Source: Alloalcanivorax marinus
Lineage (GTDB): Bacteria; Pseudomonadota; Gammaproteobacteria; Pseudomonadales; Alcanivoracaceae
Length of the DNA: 64,000 nucleotides
Assembly (NCBI RefSeq): GCF_016785095.1
Contig: NZ_JAEKJB010000011.1
Span: 62,001-126,000 of the forward strand
Direction: 5' to 3'
The position numbers and the translations under genes are program-made. The notes beneath the pieces are model-generated. The model was not told the origin of the DNA. It saw nothing but the letters and a program-made list of their open reading frames with translations, and did no database searches. Position 1 is the first letter of the stretch. Each line of letters opens with the position of its first letter. Shown here piece by piece: positions 1 through 8,480 of the stretch.

Positions 1-729
1 ATGCTCTCGGTGCCCCGCGAAGTGGACGGCCCCGACCTCGAACAACTGGAGCGCCTGCTGATCCGCGAGCGACCGGCGCTGTTCTTCATGCAGTCCGTGG
101 GCCACAACCCCACCGGCACCGATCTCTCCGAGCACAAAGCGCGCCGCCTCCTGACCCTGGCGGAACGCCACGACCTGATCATCGTCGAAAACGACGCCAT
201 GGCCGACTTCAAACTGAACTCGGCCACCAAGCTCTCCGCCCTCGACCAGCTCGGCCGCACCCTCTACCTGGGCAGCTTCTCCAAGCCCATCTCCGCCGCC
301 CTGCGGGTCGGTTTCATCGCCGGCGGCGAAGCCCTGATCTCCGAGCTGGCGGATATAAAAATGCTCATGCACATCGGCGGCGCCGAATACGCCGAACGCA
401 CCGTGGACGTGATCCTGAGAGAGGGAAATTATCTGCGCCATCTCTCCCGGCTCCAGGAGCGATTGCGCGCCGCCACCGCCACCGGGTTACGGGTGCTGGA
501 CGAACTGGGCGCGGACGTGTTCTGCCGACCGGAGCAGAGCCTGTACCTGTGGGCCCGCTTCCCCGGCATCGAGGACGCCAACGAATTGACCCGTCGCTGC
601 CTGAAGCGGGGCGTGATGCTCGCCCCCGGCTCGATTTTCTCCGCGACCCGCGACCTGGTGGTGCCCTGGACCCGCCTTAACGTCGCCTACCTGGACGACC
701 CCGCCTTCCGCGCCAGCCTGCAAGGCTGA
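1..729 (+). CDS. PLP-dependent aminotransferase-domain protein, MocR/GntR family, 3' part
   Basis: This is the C-terminal part of a fold-type I aminotransferase. It reads from the first base of the window to a TGA stop, so the true start lies outside. HNPTGTDLS (about residues 35-43) is the usual substrate/PLP loop. SFSKPISAALRVGF (about 93-106) carries the PLP-binding lysine followed by the arginine that contacts the phosphate. The RLNVAY block near the end matches the MocR-type aminotransferase tail. In that family the domain follows an N-terminal GntR DNA-binding domain and acts as an effector sensor. The missing 5' part means a free aminotransferase cannot be excluded. It lies just outside the genomic island, whose left attachment site starts 99 bases downstream. 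Confidence 0.75.
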   Translation: MLSVPREVDGPDLEQLERLLIRERPALFFMQSVGHNPTGTDLSEHKARRLLTLAERHDLIIVENDAMADFKLNSATKLSALDQLGRTLYLGSFSKPISAALRVGFIAGGEALISELADIKMLMHIGGAEYAERTVDVILREGNYLRHLSRLQERLRAATATGLRVLDELGADVFCRPEQSLYLWARFPGIEDANELTRRCLKRGVMLAPGSIFSATRDLVVPWTRLNVAYLDDPAFRASLQG

Positions 730-827
730 GCTGACCCGGCGAATCCTCCCGATAAAAAAGGCGGCAGGGTGGAGCGACTACCTCCCTGTAAACTGAGTTG
801 GGGGCGCAAGGCTGCCTTGGGCGTCAC

Positions 828-846
828 TCGATATTCTGAATCTGCT
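828..846 (+). repeat. attL: left copy of island attachment repeat (yicC 3'-end duplicate)
   Basis: This 19-bp stretch matches 22291-22309 at 18 of 19 positions, in direct orientation, with 13 uninterrupted identical bases (TTCTGAATCTGCT). Read on the minus strand it encodes a displaced yicC tail, QIQNIE followed by a TGA stop at 824-826. The functional yicC copy ends QIQNIE with TAA. This is what site-specific integration into the 3' end of yicC leaves behind. The exact crossover cannot be fixed from one sequence. Confidence 0.75.
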
Positions 847-916
847 TGTCGCAAGAAAGAGTAAATAACAATAGAATCAGATGGTTACGAGGAGTGATAT
901 TCGTAATATTGAGTCT

Positions 917-937
917 TGCCCACCAATCTGCCCACCA
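917..937 (+). repeat. Two TGCCCACCA arm-type repeats at island left end
   Basis: TGCCCACCA occurs at 917-925 and again at 929-937, a 12-bp step. The same 9-mer recurs near the other island end at 22118-22126 and 22160-22168, as TGCCCACCT at 22172-22180, and inverted at 22185-22193. The right-hand pair 22160/22172 has the same 12-bp step. Repeats of this kind inside both ends of an integrated element are what arm-type integrase binding sites look like. Confidence 0.6.
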
Positions 938-949
938 CTTGGCTGAAGG

Positions 950-1849
950 CTACCCGGGCCGCTTCGATCGCACTGCTTGTGACAGTAGGTCCTCGATGAT
1001 GCGGTTCTTGGACTGCTTCCGGGCTTTCTCAAGCTGTCGGAGGTGCTGCCTGGCCTCGTCGCTCAGGGAGAAGTATACCTGCTTCTTGGCCTTCTCGGAC
1101 TCGCGGTACTTCTTCTGTGACCAGGTCTTGCGCATCTTGGTTATGAAGAGTTCTTGGAGATCTCCACTGTGTCTGTAGAGATGATCGAGGAAGCCAAGAA
1201 CGTAGATATGCTTGTCCTTGGTGTCTTGCGAATGCCAACAGTCGAACGTAAGGCCGCGCTGTTGCGAAAGGTTGGCCTTCGCAAGGTATTCCAGGGCCCA
1301 GTTAAGCTGCTCTTCGTCTTTTCCGTTAAGCCACTTGGTCTTGCGCCAGGATAGCTGACTCCTCTCCCATTTCTGCTGTATCGCATGAAGTTGATTCCGC
1401 TTCTTGTGCACTCGAATAGGCCAAGCGTCAATTGTCGCAATCGCAATATCGTAACGCTGTCTGGGCAGCGCCTTCGCAGGGTTGGGGATATAGGGAGTGG
1501 GGCTTTGGATCAGGTAATGCGGTGTTGGATCGTCAATGGGTGTGGTGGAAACCACGTCTCTCAATTCATTGAGGAGCCAAACCAATTGCCGATGGCGACT
1601 GGTTGATATCCAGTCAAGTTCAGTTTTGGGAAGGCAATACGCCTCGTCCCATGCCTCTGCGATAGTGCGAAGTATATCCGGGTCACCACCATGGAGGTAT
1701 AAATCTTCAGCGATAGTGTCGGTGCTTTTTATCTTAGAAGAAGCTGGCAAGTAAGGTGACTGGTTAGCAGACAGGTACGCATGCAAACAGTGCTTTTGTC
1801 GCCTGCTGAATTGGGGTAGCACTGGTTTATCAACACCATGGATAGGCAT
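950..1849 (-). CDS. Unknown island protein with C-terminal ribbon-helix-helix-like segment
   Basis: The product is 299 residues, and I do not recognise the family over its length. The last 45 residues (VYFSLSDEARQHLRQLEK, then a basic helix and IIEDLLSQAV) look like a ribbon-helix-helix DNA-binding unit with its short beta strand and two helices. The central part is rich in Trp, Lys and Gln and has no signal peptide or membrane segment. It is the first gene inside attL and reads toward it, ending just inside the TGCCCACCA repeats. A role in element maintenance or regulation is possible but is inference. Confidence 0.5.
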   Translation of the reverse strand: MPIHGVDKPVLPQFSRRQKHCLHAYLSANQSPYLPASSKIKSTDTIAEDLYLHGGDPDILRTIAEAWDEAYCLPKTELDWISTSRHRQLVWLLNELRDVVSTTPIDDPTPHYLIQSPTPYIPNPAKALPRQRYDIAIATIDAWPIRVHKKRNQLHAIQQKWERSQLSWRKTKWLNGKDEEQLNWALEYLAKANLSQQRGLTFDCWHSQDTKDKHIYVLGFLDHLYRHSGDLQELFITKMRKTWSQKKYRESEKAKKQVYFSLSDEARQHLRQLEKARKQSKNRIIEDLLSQAVRSKRPG

Positions 1850-2346
1850 AGTTGTGTCTACATGTAGAAATTATTGTATGAATTAAAGAGTAATCTCAGA
1901 AAGAATTTATCTGTTAATCTCGGGTAAAGCAAATGCAGCTGTGCGTTCGCGTATGCGCTGCATTTACCCACTTAAACTGCTACTGGAATGGCAGTTTCCA
2001 TCAGAAACCTTAACAGGTTTCGACGGCCACACTGATGGTCTCGTGTTTAAGCAACTGTTTGGAGAGCTTTGGGGTCTGAGTGACTCTGTTAGAGGAGGAG
2101 GGGCAGATTGCTCCGGGGCATTGGAACCTGATTCAACCTAGGAGTGCTGTAGTGGCCGGCAGCCAACTGTTCATGCCCAGAGGGGAGGCTCCATGAGCCG
2201 GTAATAGTTATGCATAACCACTAGGGGTTTTTAATTTCATATACCGAAATGAAATATGCTGGTTGTTCACTGTAGATCTCCAGAAGGGGCTCCTCTGCTC
2301 AGCAGTCTCTGAGGTGCGCTCAAAAAATACACTGTAGCCAGCTTCT
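1850..2346. other. Non-coding, dyad-rich region upstream of the Gp2/YfjJ-like gene
   Basis: I see no convincing gene in about 500 bases. Several inverted repeats are present. GGGTAAAgcaAATGCAGC (1922-1939) pairs with GCTGCATTTACCC (1957-1969). GAAACC (2004-2009) pairs with GGTTTC (2016-2021). GTTATGCATAAC (2207-2218) is a perfect 12-bp palindrome. ATTTCAT (2234-2240) pairs with ATGAAAT (2249-2255) beside an AT-rich stretch. Directly upstream of a replication-like gene this could be an origin, an operator region or a small RNA. The sequence does not decide between these. Confidence 0.35.
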
Positions 2347-3087
2347 ATGAAGTCCATGAATCATAGGAGCGATTCAGTGCGTAAACGCAATATCCACAAC
2401 GCCAATCTCACCCTTCATCATTCCGGCCCTTGGGAAGGGTACGACGTCCAACTGCAGCATGGGCCGTTGTTCATTCCCTACCTGGAAAGGATCCACGAGA
2501 CGATGATGCGGGCCATCAATAGCCAAGGCCGGACCATGGCGGTGCGCTTGGATCTATCTTTACCCGTCGATGGGTACTTTCGCTCGGGTGACTTGATCGG
2601 GCGGTTCATCCAGTCCCTGAGAGCCCAGATAGACGCGGATATGGCCCGACGTAAACGAGAAGGGCGCACGGCGCCGCGCTGTCGTCTTGAGTACGTCTCT
2701 GCCAGGGAACAGGCAGGATCGTATCGGCATCATTTCCATATGGGTCTGTTCCTCAACGGCGATTGCTATCGGGGTCTTGGGGAAATGCCGACGGGCGGAG
2801 GCGGCGGATCATTCGACCCCGATGTCCTGATGGACTCGAACGCCACCATGGCGGATAGCCTGGCCAAACGTATTGTAATGGCCTGGGCGCGAGCATTGGG
2901 CCGGAGCATGGAGCAGACGGCAGGTTTGGTCCATTTCTCGGACGGTGGAGTCTACTGGATCAAGCGCGGGTCACCGCTCAGCGATAGCCAGTGTGCGGGC
3001 CTATTCAACCGGCTGAGCTACTTGGCGAAGGAGAGTACCAAGCAATTCGGACATGGAGGAAGGAACCTTCGGTATAGCCGCCCGTAG
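2347..3087 (+). CDS. Inovirus Gp2 / YagK-YfjJ-domain protein
   Basis: The protein is 246 residues and resembles the YagK/YfjJ C-terminal domain family, often labelled inovirus Gp2 family, common in P4-like satellites and cryptic islands. The core has a histidine cluster HHFHMGLFLNGD (about residues 128-139), similar to the HUH motif of rolling-circle initiators, between a basic N-terminal half and a conserved YWIKRG-type segment. Replication or copy control of the excised element is the likely role but is not shown. It is followed by alpA, the usual order in CP4-type elements. The first ATG is used. Met-4 is an alternative start. Confidence 0.65.
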   Translation: MKSMNHRSDSVRKRNIHNANLTLHHSGPWEGYDVQLQHGPLFIPYLERIHETMMRAINSQGRTMAVRLDLSLPVDGYFRSGDLIGRFIQSLRAQIDADMARRKREGRTAPRCRLEYVSAREQAGSYRHHFHMGLFLNGDCYRGLGEMPTGGGGGSFDPDVLMDSNATMADSLAKRIVMAWARALGRSMEQTAGLVHFSDGGVYWIKRGSPLSDSQCAGLFNRLSYLAKESTKQFGHGGRNLRYSRP

Positions 3088-3151
3088 ATGAACGTTTCGT
3101 GGGTATTTGTTTACCGGGGTGGCGTATCTCATGAGCAGAAGGAGTCCTCTC

Positions 3152-3337
3152 ATGAGAATTATGCGTTTAACCGAAGTTATTCAGACCACCGGGCTGGCCC
3201 GCTCATCCATCTACAACCGGATGAATGAGGGGAGTTTTCCCCGGCCAGTATCCCTAGGGGCCAGATCCGTGGGCTGGGTATCTGATGAGGTCCAGGATTG
3301 GGTAGAGGCGCGAATTCAGGAACGGGATGAGTTGTAG
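3152..3337 (+). CDS. alpA: AlpA-family DNA-binding regulator (excisionase-like)
   Basis: This 61-residue protein has the winged-helix MerR/AlpA layout: RLTEVIQTTGLARSSIYNRM, then a wing with FPRPVSLGARSVGW and a helix SDEVQDWVEAR. AlpA proteins in P4-like elements activate integrase or act as recombination directionality factors. I chose the ATG at 3152 because AAGGAG lies 7 bases upstream. An in-frame ATG at 3131 would add seven residues. A role in excision of this island is inference from family and context. Confidence 0.8.
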   Translation: MRIMRLTEVIQTTGLARSSIYNRMNEGSFPRPVSLGARSVGWVSDEVQDWVEARIQERDEL

Positions 3338-3349
3338 GCGGTTGGAACC

Positions 3350-3372
3350 GGCCGGAGGGCTTCCCTCCGGCC
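3350..3372. terminator. Strong hairpin between convergent genes
   Basis: GGCCGGAGGG (3350-3359) and CCCTCCGGCC (3363-3372) form a perfect 10-bp stem with a 3-base loop. It lies between the end of alpA and the end of the convergent GTPase gene. There is no clear U-tract, so terminator function is probable rather than certain. Confidence 0.5.
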
Positions 3373-3403
3373 AGCGCAGCTTGGGGACCTCTTTAGGAAA
3401 ACG

Positions 3404-4321
3404 TTACCAGCGCTTGCCGGCGATCCAGGCGACGACGACCTTGGAGATCCTGGAGCCGTAGCGGGCGGCCGTGTCCACGACGAAATCGTTCAGGAATTCG
3501 CGGACGTGGAAGAGGCCCGCGCCGATCTTCTCGGCCAGGTAGTCCAGAATGCCGGTTTCGGAGGCGGCGATGGTCTCATCGGACACGTTCTCCTCCTTGG
3601 CCTCGCGGACCAGGGAGGCCTTCTTGTCATTGGGCAGAACGGCAACGATGGTGCTCACCAGCAGATCCAGGTTGTAGTTCTCCTCGGCGGACACCGCCAC
3701 CAACTGGGTGCCCGCCAGGTCAAATTCCCGGGCGATGTGCTGCTTCTTGACCTCCAGGTTGTGTTTTTGCTGCCCGCTGGGTTGACGGCGGCTCACGTCC
3801 CACTCCCGGCACGGCTCGATCTTGTCGGCCTGGGTGATGACGAACACCACCGGGCATTTGTCTTCATGGGGCCGGATCGCGGTGCGGTAGGCTTGCACCG
3901 AGGAGGCGTAGGCGCGGTCGTCGGCCTTGATGGCCCAGAGGATCAGGTCCAGTTCAGGGGCCAGCCGCTGATAGAGCTCGATGTACTCCTTATCCCGCTC
4001 CAGGTTCTCCCCCACACCGGGTACATCCACCAGGATCAGGCCGCCGCCTTCGTCATCGGTGACCAGCACTTCCTGGGGGTTGCGGGTGCAGGCGGCCACA
4101 TCACTGACCTCGGCGATCTCGCGGCCAAAGAGCGCGTTGCACAGGCTGGATTTGCCCACCCCGGTGACACCGAACACCCCGATCTTGGGGGTATAGGTGC
4201 GGATGCGTTTGATTTCCCGTTGGATGAATTCCCGGATCTCTCTCTTGTGGCGGATATCCTGCGTGTCCGACTGCGTGTCCTGGTTGTCGTCCGGCAGGTC
4301 GGTGGCGTTATGCTCGTCCAT
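3404..4321 (-). CDS. YeeP/YfjP/YkfA-family GTPase
   Basis: This is a 305-residue P-loop GTPase. The G1 motif GVTGVGKSS is near residue 53. G3 is DVPGVGENLE, G4 is TQAD, and a G5-like VSAEE follows. The C-terminal 60 residues are helical, without a clear membrane span. It resembles the Era-like GTPases YeeP, YfjP and YkfA found on CP4-type cryptic prophages, whose function is not settled. On this island it lies between alpA and the PKD lipoprotein gene, so it belongs to the element backbone. Nucleotide binding is well supported; the cellular role is unknown. Confidence 0.75.
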   Translation of the reverse strand: MDEHNATDLPDDNQDTQSDTQDIRHKREIREFIQREIKRIRTYTPKIGVFGVTGVGKSSLCNALFGREIAEVSDVAACTRNPQEVLVTDDEGGGLILVDVPGVGENLERDKEYIELYQRLAPELDLILWAIKADDRAYASSVQAYRTAIRPHEDKCPVVFVITQADKIEPCREWDVSRRQPSGQQKHNLEVKKQHIAREFDLAGTQLVAVSAEENYNLDLLVSTIVAVLPNDKKASLVREAKEENVSDETIAASETGILDYLAEKIGAGLFHVREFLNDFVVDTAARYGSRISKVVVAWIAGKRW

Positions 4322-4380
4322 TGTTCGATTCCCTCTTCGACTAGTAGAAAGCGTTGATTGGCGGAATGCCGAGGCCGAAT

Positions 4381-4401
4381 CCCCTTGCAGTGCGCAAGGG
4401 G
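4381..4401 (-). terminator. Hairpin downstream of PKD lipoprotein gene
   Basis: CCCCTTGC (4381-4388) and GCAAGGGG (4394-4401) form an 8-bp stem starting 16 bases after the stop codon of the minus-strand gene ending at 4417. A U-run is missing, so this is a tentative terminator. Confidence 0.4.
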
Positions 4402-4416
4402 ACGGCCAGGGGGGGG

Positions 4417-7200
4417 TTAGCGGAAATTCAAGGTATAGCGGCTACTGAAGGTCTCGCCGGTGCCGTCCACCTCGAAGGCGAAGTCGAGTTGCACCGAGGC
4501 GTTGACGTTCTCCACCAGCAGGCTGAAGGTCCGCGTCTCGCCGGCTTCGACGGTGTCGTCGCTGACCAGACCGGAGAAGCGCGGGTTGAGGCCCGGTGGC
4601 AGGGTGCCGCTGAGGCGGGTGACCTGGACGTTGCGCAGGGTGTAGCTGCGGCCCTTGGCCTCCAGGCGGAAGCGGGCCAGCTCGATGGTCCCGCAGGAAC
4701 CGCTGCAGGTACGGTTGATGGTGCTACTGCTGCTGTAGGGCAGGCCCACGTTGAACCATCGCGGCGGATCGAAGGCGTCCCCTTCGTCGTACTGCTCCAT
4801 GGCTAAATCGGGTTCCAGGGCGGTAATGCGAACCGTATCCTCCTGGCTGGTCTTCTCGCCGTCGTTGACCGTCAGCTTGATGACGTAGTCCCCGGCCTGG
4901 TCCGGCGTGAGAGACGGCCGCACCGTGGTCGCGTCCACCAGTGTCACGGCGCTGCCGGTGGGCAGGCTGCTCGTCGACCAGGCGTAGCTCAGCGCATCGC
5001 CTTCCGGGTCGTAGGAGCCGCTACCATCCAGTTCCACGCGGTTACCGGTGTAGACGGTCTGATTCGGTCCGGCATCGGCCACCGGCGCGTTGTTGACGGT
5101 CTCCGCGACGACCTGAACGCGGTCGCCGGCGCTGTCCAGCTCGCCATCGTTGACCACCAGCTCCAACACATAGGTGCCGTCCAGGTCCGGTGTGAACGAC
5201 GGCGATGCCGTGGTCGCATTCACCAACGCGGTGGTGCTGCCATCGGGACGGGACACGAACCGCCAATGGTAGGTCAGAGCATCGCCGTTGGCGTCGGAGC
5301 TGGCGGAGCCGTCCAGCGTCACCAGCGTGCCGGTCAGGGCGTTCACATCGCGGCCGGCATCCGCCATCGGCGCGGCATTGGCCTCGGCGGCCACCACCGT
5401 CACACGGTCCTCGGTGCTGTCCAGCTCGCCATCGCCGACGATCAAGCCCACCACATAGGTGCCCGGCAGGTCGGCGGTGAAGTTGGGGGCCGGTGCGACC
5501 TCATCGGACAGCATCGCCGCGCTGCCGTCGGGCGTGGAAATGAAGCGCCAGCGATAGGACAGAGAATCGCCATCCGGGTCGCTGCTGCCGCTGCCATCCA
5601 GCAGCACGATATCGCCTTCCACCACCGACTGGTCCGGGCCGGCATCGGCCACCGGTTTGACGTTGGCCCGGGTCACGGTGACCGTCACCGTGGCCGGCAC
5701 ACTGTCCAGCTCACCGTCGTTGACCACCAGCTCCAGCACAAAAGTGCCGGCCTGATCGGCGATGAATTCCGGCGTTACCCCGTTGGCGCGCGTCAGGGTC
5801 GCGCCGCTGCCGGCGGGCCGGCTGACGAACCGCCACTGGAAAAACAGTTCGTCGTCGTTGGCGTCGGAGCTGGCGGAACCGTCGAGGTGCACGGTCGCGC
5901 CCTCGATCACTTCCTGATCATCGCCGGCGTCGGCCACCGGCGCGGCGTTGCGCTCGGTGGCGGTAACGGTCACCCGGGCCGCTTCGCTGGTCGCCTCCTC
6001 ATCGCTCACCACCAGGCTGATGACGTAGCTGCCCGGTAGGTCCGCCTGGAACGTCGGCGCGACCGTGTCCTCGCCCTGCAAGGCGGCCTGGCTGCCGTCC
6101 GGCAAGGAAACGAACCGCCACTGGTAGGTCAGCAAGTCGCCGTCGGCGTCGGAGCTGGCCGCTCCGTCCAAGGTGACACTGTCACCGGCGACCACGGTCT
6201 GATCGTTGCCCGCGTCGGCCACCGGCACGGCGTTGGCCGCCGCCACGGTCACCACCACATTGTCTGGCGCGCTGTCGTCGCTGCCGTCGTTGACGATCAG
6301 CTCGACCACATAATCGCCGGCCTGGTCCGCCTCGAAGCTGGGGCGGGCGGTGTCGACACCGGTGAGCGCTGCGGTGCTGCCGGCCGGGCGGGAGACGAAG
6401 CGCCATTGATAGGACAGCTCGTCGTTATCCGCGTCGGTGCTGGCGGCGCCGTCCAGGGTTACCGTACTGCCCGCCACGGTGTTCTGGTCCGCGCCAGCAT
6501 TGGCCACGGGCGCGCTGTTGGCGGTGGTGGCGGTGATTACCACCTCGTCGGCATCGCTCTCGGTCAAGCCGTCGTTGACCACCAGGGCGAGGCGGTACTC
6601 ACCGTCCAGATCCGGGGTAAAGGAGGGCTCAACGCTCGCCGCGTCTTGCAGCTCGGCGCCGCTTCCCGCCGGCGTGGCCACGAAAGACCATTGGTAGGTC
6701 AAAGGGTCGCCATCGGCATCGCTGCTGGACCGGCCATCGAGTCGGACAAGGTCGCCGGTAGCGACATTCTGGTCCGGGCCGGCATCGGCCACCGGCGCGC
6801 TGTTCTGGATGGAGGCCGTGACCGCGACGGAGGCTGGCTCGCTGTCCAGCTCGCCGTCGCTCACCACCAGCGTGGCCACATAGCGCCCGGCCGCATCCGC
6901 CTGAAAGCGGGGCTTGGGGCTGGTGGTGTCGGACAGATTGGCGGTGCTGCCGTCGGGCAGCGTAGCCAGTTCCCACTGGTAGCTAAGGGCATCACCGTCA
7001 GCGTCGCGGCTACCGCTGCCATCCAGAATGACGGTGTCGCCCACCTTGACGTTCTGGGCGGGCCCAACCTGGGCCACCGGCGCGGTATTGCCGGAGTTTG
7101 GTTCACCGGGCTCCACGGCGGGCGAATCCGAGCCGCCTCCACCGCCACAACCACTCAAGATAAGGCCGGCGAGCACGCCGTAACCGATCCTTCGAATCAT
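4417..7200 (-). CDS. Large lipoprotein with eight PKD/REJ-type repeats
   Basis: From the ATG at 7200 the protein is 927 residues. It begins with a lipoprotein signal, MIRRIGYGVLAGLILSGC, followed by a Gly/Ser linker. Eight tandem repeats of roughly 93 residues follow. Each starts with an N-x-x-PVADAGPDQ-like block, then LDGS.S.D.DGD, YQWRF and a W/F-rich end, which is the PKD/Ig-like surface repeat pattern. The last 120 residues are a distinct domain with two cysteines (CSGSCG) and a FSLLVENV-type beta pattern. It is probably anchored in the outer membrane and exposed, acting in adhesion or as a receptor. The upstream ATG at 7254 is rejected because it precedes the signal peptide. Confidence 0.7.
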   Translation of the reverse strand: MIRRIGYGVLAGLILSGCGGGGGSDSPAVEPGEPNSGNTAPVAQVGPAQNVKVGDTVILDGSGSRDADGDALSYQWELATLPDGSTANLSDTTSPKPRFQADAAGRYVATLVVSDGELDSEPASVAVTASIQNSAPVADAGPDQNVATGDLVRLDGRSSSDADGDPLTYQWSFVATPAGSGAELQDAASVEPSFTPDLDGEYRLALVVNDGLTESDADEVVITATTANSAPVANAGADQNTVAGSTVTLDGAASTDADNDELSYQWRFVSRPAGSTAALTGVDTARPSFEADQAGDYVVELIVNDGSDDSAPDNVVVTVAAANAVPVADAGNDQTVVAGDSVTLDGAASSDADGDLLTYQWRFVSLPDGSQAALQGEDTVAPTFQADLPGSYVISLVVSDEEATSEAARVTVTATERNAAPVADAGDDQEVIEGATVHLDGSASSDANDDELFFQWRFVSRPAGSGATLTRANGVTPEFIADQAGTFVLELVVNDGELDSVPATVTVTVTRANVKPVADAGPDQSVVEGDIVLLDGSGSSDPDGDSLSYRWRFISTPDGSAAMLSDEVAPAPNFTADLPGTYVVGLIVGDGELDSTEDRVTVVAAEANAAPMADAGRDVNALTGTLVTLDGSASSDANGDALTYHWRFVSRPDGSTTALVNATTASPSFTPDLDGTYVLELVVNDGELDSAGDRVQVVAETVNNAPVADAGPNQTVYTGNRVELDGSGSYDPEGDALSYAWSTSSLPTGSAVTLVDATTVRPSLTPDQAGDYVIKLTVNDGEKTSQEDTVRITALEPDLAMEQYDEGDAFDPPRWFNVGLPYSSSSTINRTCSGSCGTIELARFRLEAKGRSYTLRNVQVTRLSGTLPPGLNPRFSGLVSDDTVEAGETRTFSLLVENVNASVQLDFAFEVDGTGETFSSRYTLNFR

Positions 7201-7454
7201 GGTTCTTACTCCATTTTGTATTGGGTCTGGGTGCTCCGTCGTGGCGTGGGCCAATCATCCCCAGCGCACCGCTCCTGCTGGCGGAGCGGGCTGGATCTCG
7301 AAGCAATGGGTGATGCTCTGGACTGAGCGATGGTTCACATTCCCCGTACTCGGAAAGTATGGTTTAAGTGAACATATGTGGTCAAGATAGACCATACGAC
7401 AGAGGTAAAGCGTTGCCGTAGCTTGGGAGGGCTGATCATCATCGAGGCCCCCCA

Positions 7455-7781
7455 ATGGCAGGTTTTCACGAGCGTTTGAAAGCGGCCCGGCAAGCGCTGG
7501 GCATGACCCAGGAAGCCCTGGCCGAAGAGCTGAACGTCACCAAGGCGTCGGTATCGGCCTGGGAGAACGACCGCGAGAAGCCAGGCTTCCGGCTGCTCTC
7601 CAAGATCCGTGACGTTTTGGGCGTGTCACTGGACGACCTGGTGTGCGGTGCCGAGACGGACGCGGCGCCGGCGAAGGATCCCCAGCGTGTGGCCCGTAAC
7701 GACGACGAAGCCGCCTTGCTGAAGGCCTACCGCAAATTGCCGGCCAAGCGCCGCCAGGCACTGCTGAATCTGCTGGGTTAA
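7455..7781 (+). CDS. XRE-family helix-turn-helix regulator
   Basis: This 108-residue protein has an N-terminal Cro/CI-type HTH: RLKAARQALGMTQEALAEEL, then VTKASVSAWENDREKPGF and LSKIRDVLGVSLDDLV. A short helical tail, ALLKAYRKLPAKRRQALL, is common in phage-type repressors. The gene is divergent from the PKD lipoprotein gene. The intervening DNA contains TATGGT (7358-7363) facing ACCATA (7391-7396), and TGGTTCAC (7331-7338) facing GTGAACA (7368-7374), which are plausible operator half-sites. Control of the lipoprotein gene or of itself is inference. No strong ribosome-binding site is visible. Confidence 0.7.
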   Translation: MAGFHERLKAARQALGMTQEALAEELNVTKASVSAWENDREKPGFRLLSKIRDVLGVSLDDLVCGAETDAAPAKDPQRVARNDDEAALLKAYRKLPAKRRQALLNLLG

Positions 7782-7829
7782 GAGGAGGGGCCGGACAACG
7801 CCGACCGTGTGAAAGGGCCCGGAAAAGGC

Positions 7830-8270
7830 CTACTTCGGCGGAACAACCGGCGCGGGGCCGCCATCGTCCTGGAAAAAGTCTTCCAGCAAATCCTGAATCA
7901 CCAGATCGGCTTCTTCTTCGGAAGGCAGTTGCCCACCGTTCAGGATCAGGTGATAGCCCAGCAGCTCCCCGAACGCCGAGACCACCTCATACTCGAAAAC
8001 GCCTTCCGGCTGGGCCTGTCGCGGCCAGCGGTGGCGGCTCAGCGCCCAGATCCGATCCAAGTACCGGCTGCTCCGCACGATCAACTCAATGCGACCGGCT
8101 TTCCAGAGCGCCAGAACATGCTCCCGCCGTTGGGGGTTACGTGTCGAGGTCAGCAGACCCTCGAACAGAAAGGCTCCCCACACAGGCGCGATGGTGAGGG
8201 GGAGCTCCTTGCTCTCCAGATCCCGAGCCCGCCCAGCCTGGCGGTAGGGGGTGAAATCATCAGGGGGCAT
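7830..8270 (-). CDS. Unknown 146-residue island protein
   Basis: I do not recognise this protein. It is soluble-looking, with no signal peptide, and contains a mixed alpha/beta core (PLTIAPVWGAFLFEG, then EHVLALWKAGRIELIVRSS). The acidic C-terminus, EEEADLVIQDLLEDFFQDDGG, ends in Pro-rich residues. AAGGAGAAAAAGATGCC precedes the ATG, giving a good ribosome-binding site (AAGGAG) and supporting the start. It lies in a minus-strand run with the DUF932-like remnant and radC-like genes, an arrangement typical of integrative-element accessory genes. Function is unknown. Confidence 0.5.
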   Translation of the reverse strand: MPPDDFTPYRQAGRARDLESKELPLTIAPVWGAFLFEGLLTSTRNPQRREHVLALWKAGRIELIVRSSRYLDRIWALSRHRWPRQAQPEGVFEYEVVSAFGELLGYHLILNGGQLPSEEEADLVIQDLLEDFFQDDGGPAPVVPPK

Positions 8271-8480
8271 CTTTTTCTCCTTCCAATGCGATTCCCGGTG
8301 GCGCCTGGTGCCACCGGGAGTCCTTCCTGTCCATTCGGGTCAGGCCACCAATAGCGGGGCCTGCTCCAAGGCTTTTTGTTTTAGAGCGGCACCCTGGCCG
8401 AACCAGACGGAGTCCAGGCAGTGGCCAGCGCTGCGCGCCCGTTGCTTTTATGAAGAGCCTGCACCGATGCCATGGCCCTT

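Noticed and set aside
750..805. Partial dyad after the aminotransferase gene
   Set aside because: The stem has several mismatches and no T-run on the needed side, so it was not listed as a terminator.
846..1178. Open frame of 110 codons on the plus strand
   Set aside because: It overlaps the 299-residue minus-strand gene, has Cys/Arg-rich low-quality coding and no ribosome-binding site.
4354..7326. Long plus-strand frames opposite the PKD lipoprotein
   Set aside because: They are antisense shadows of the repeat-rich, GC-biased gene, and their Gly/Val/His-rich translations match no known fold.
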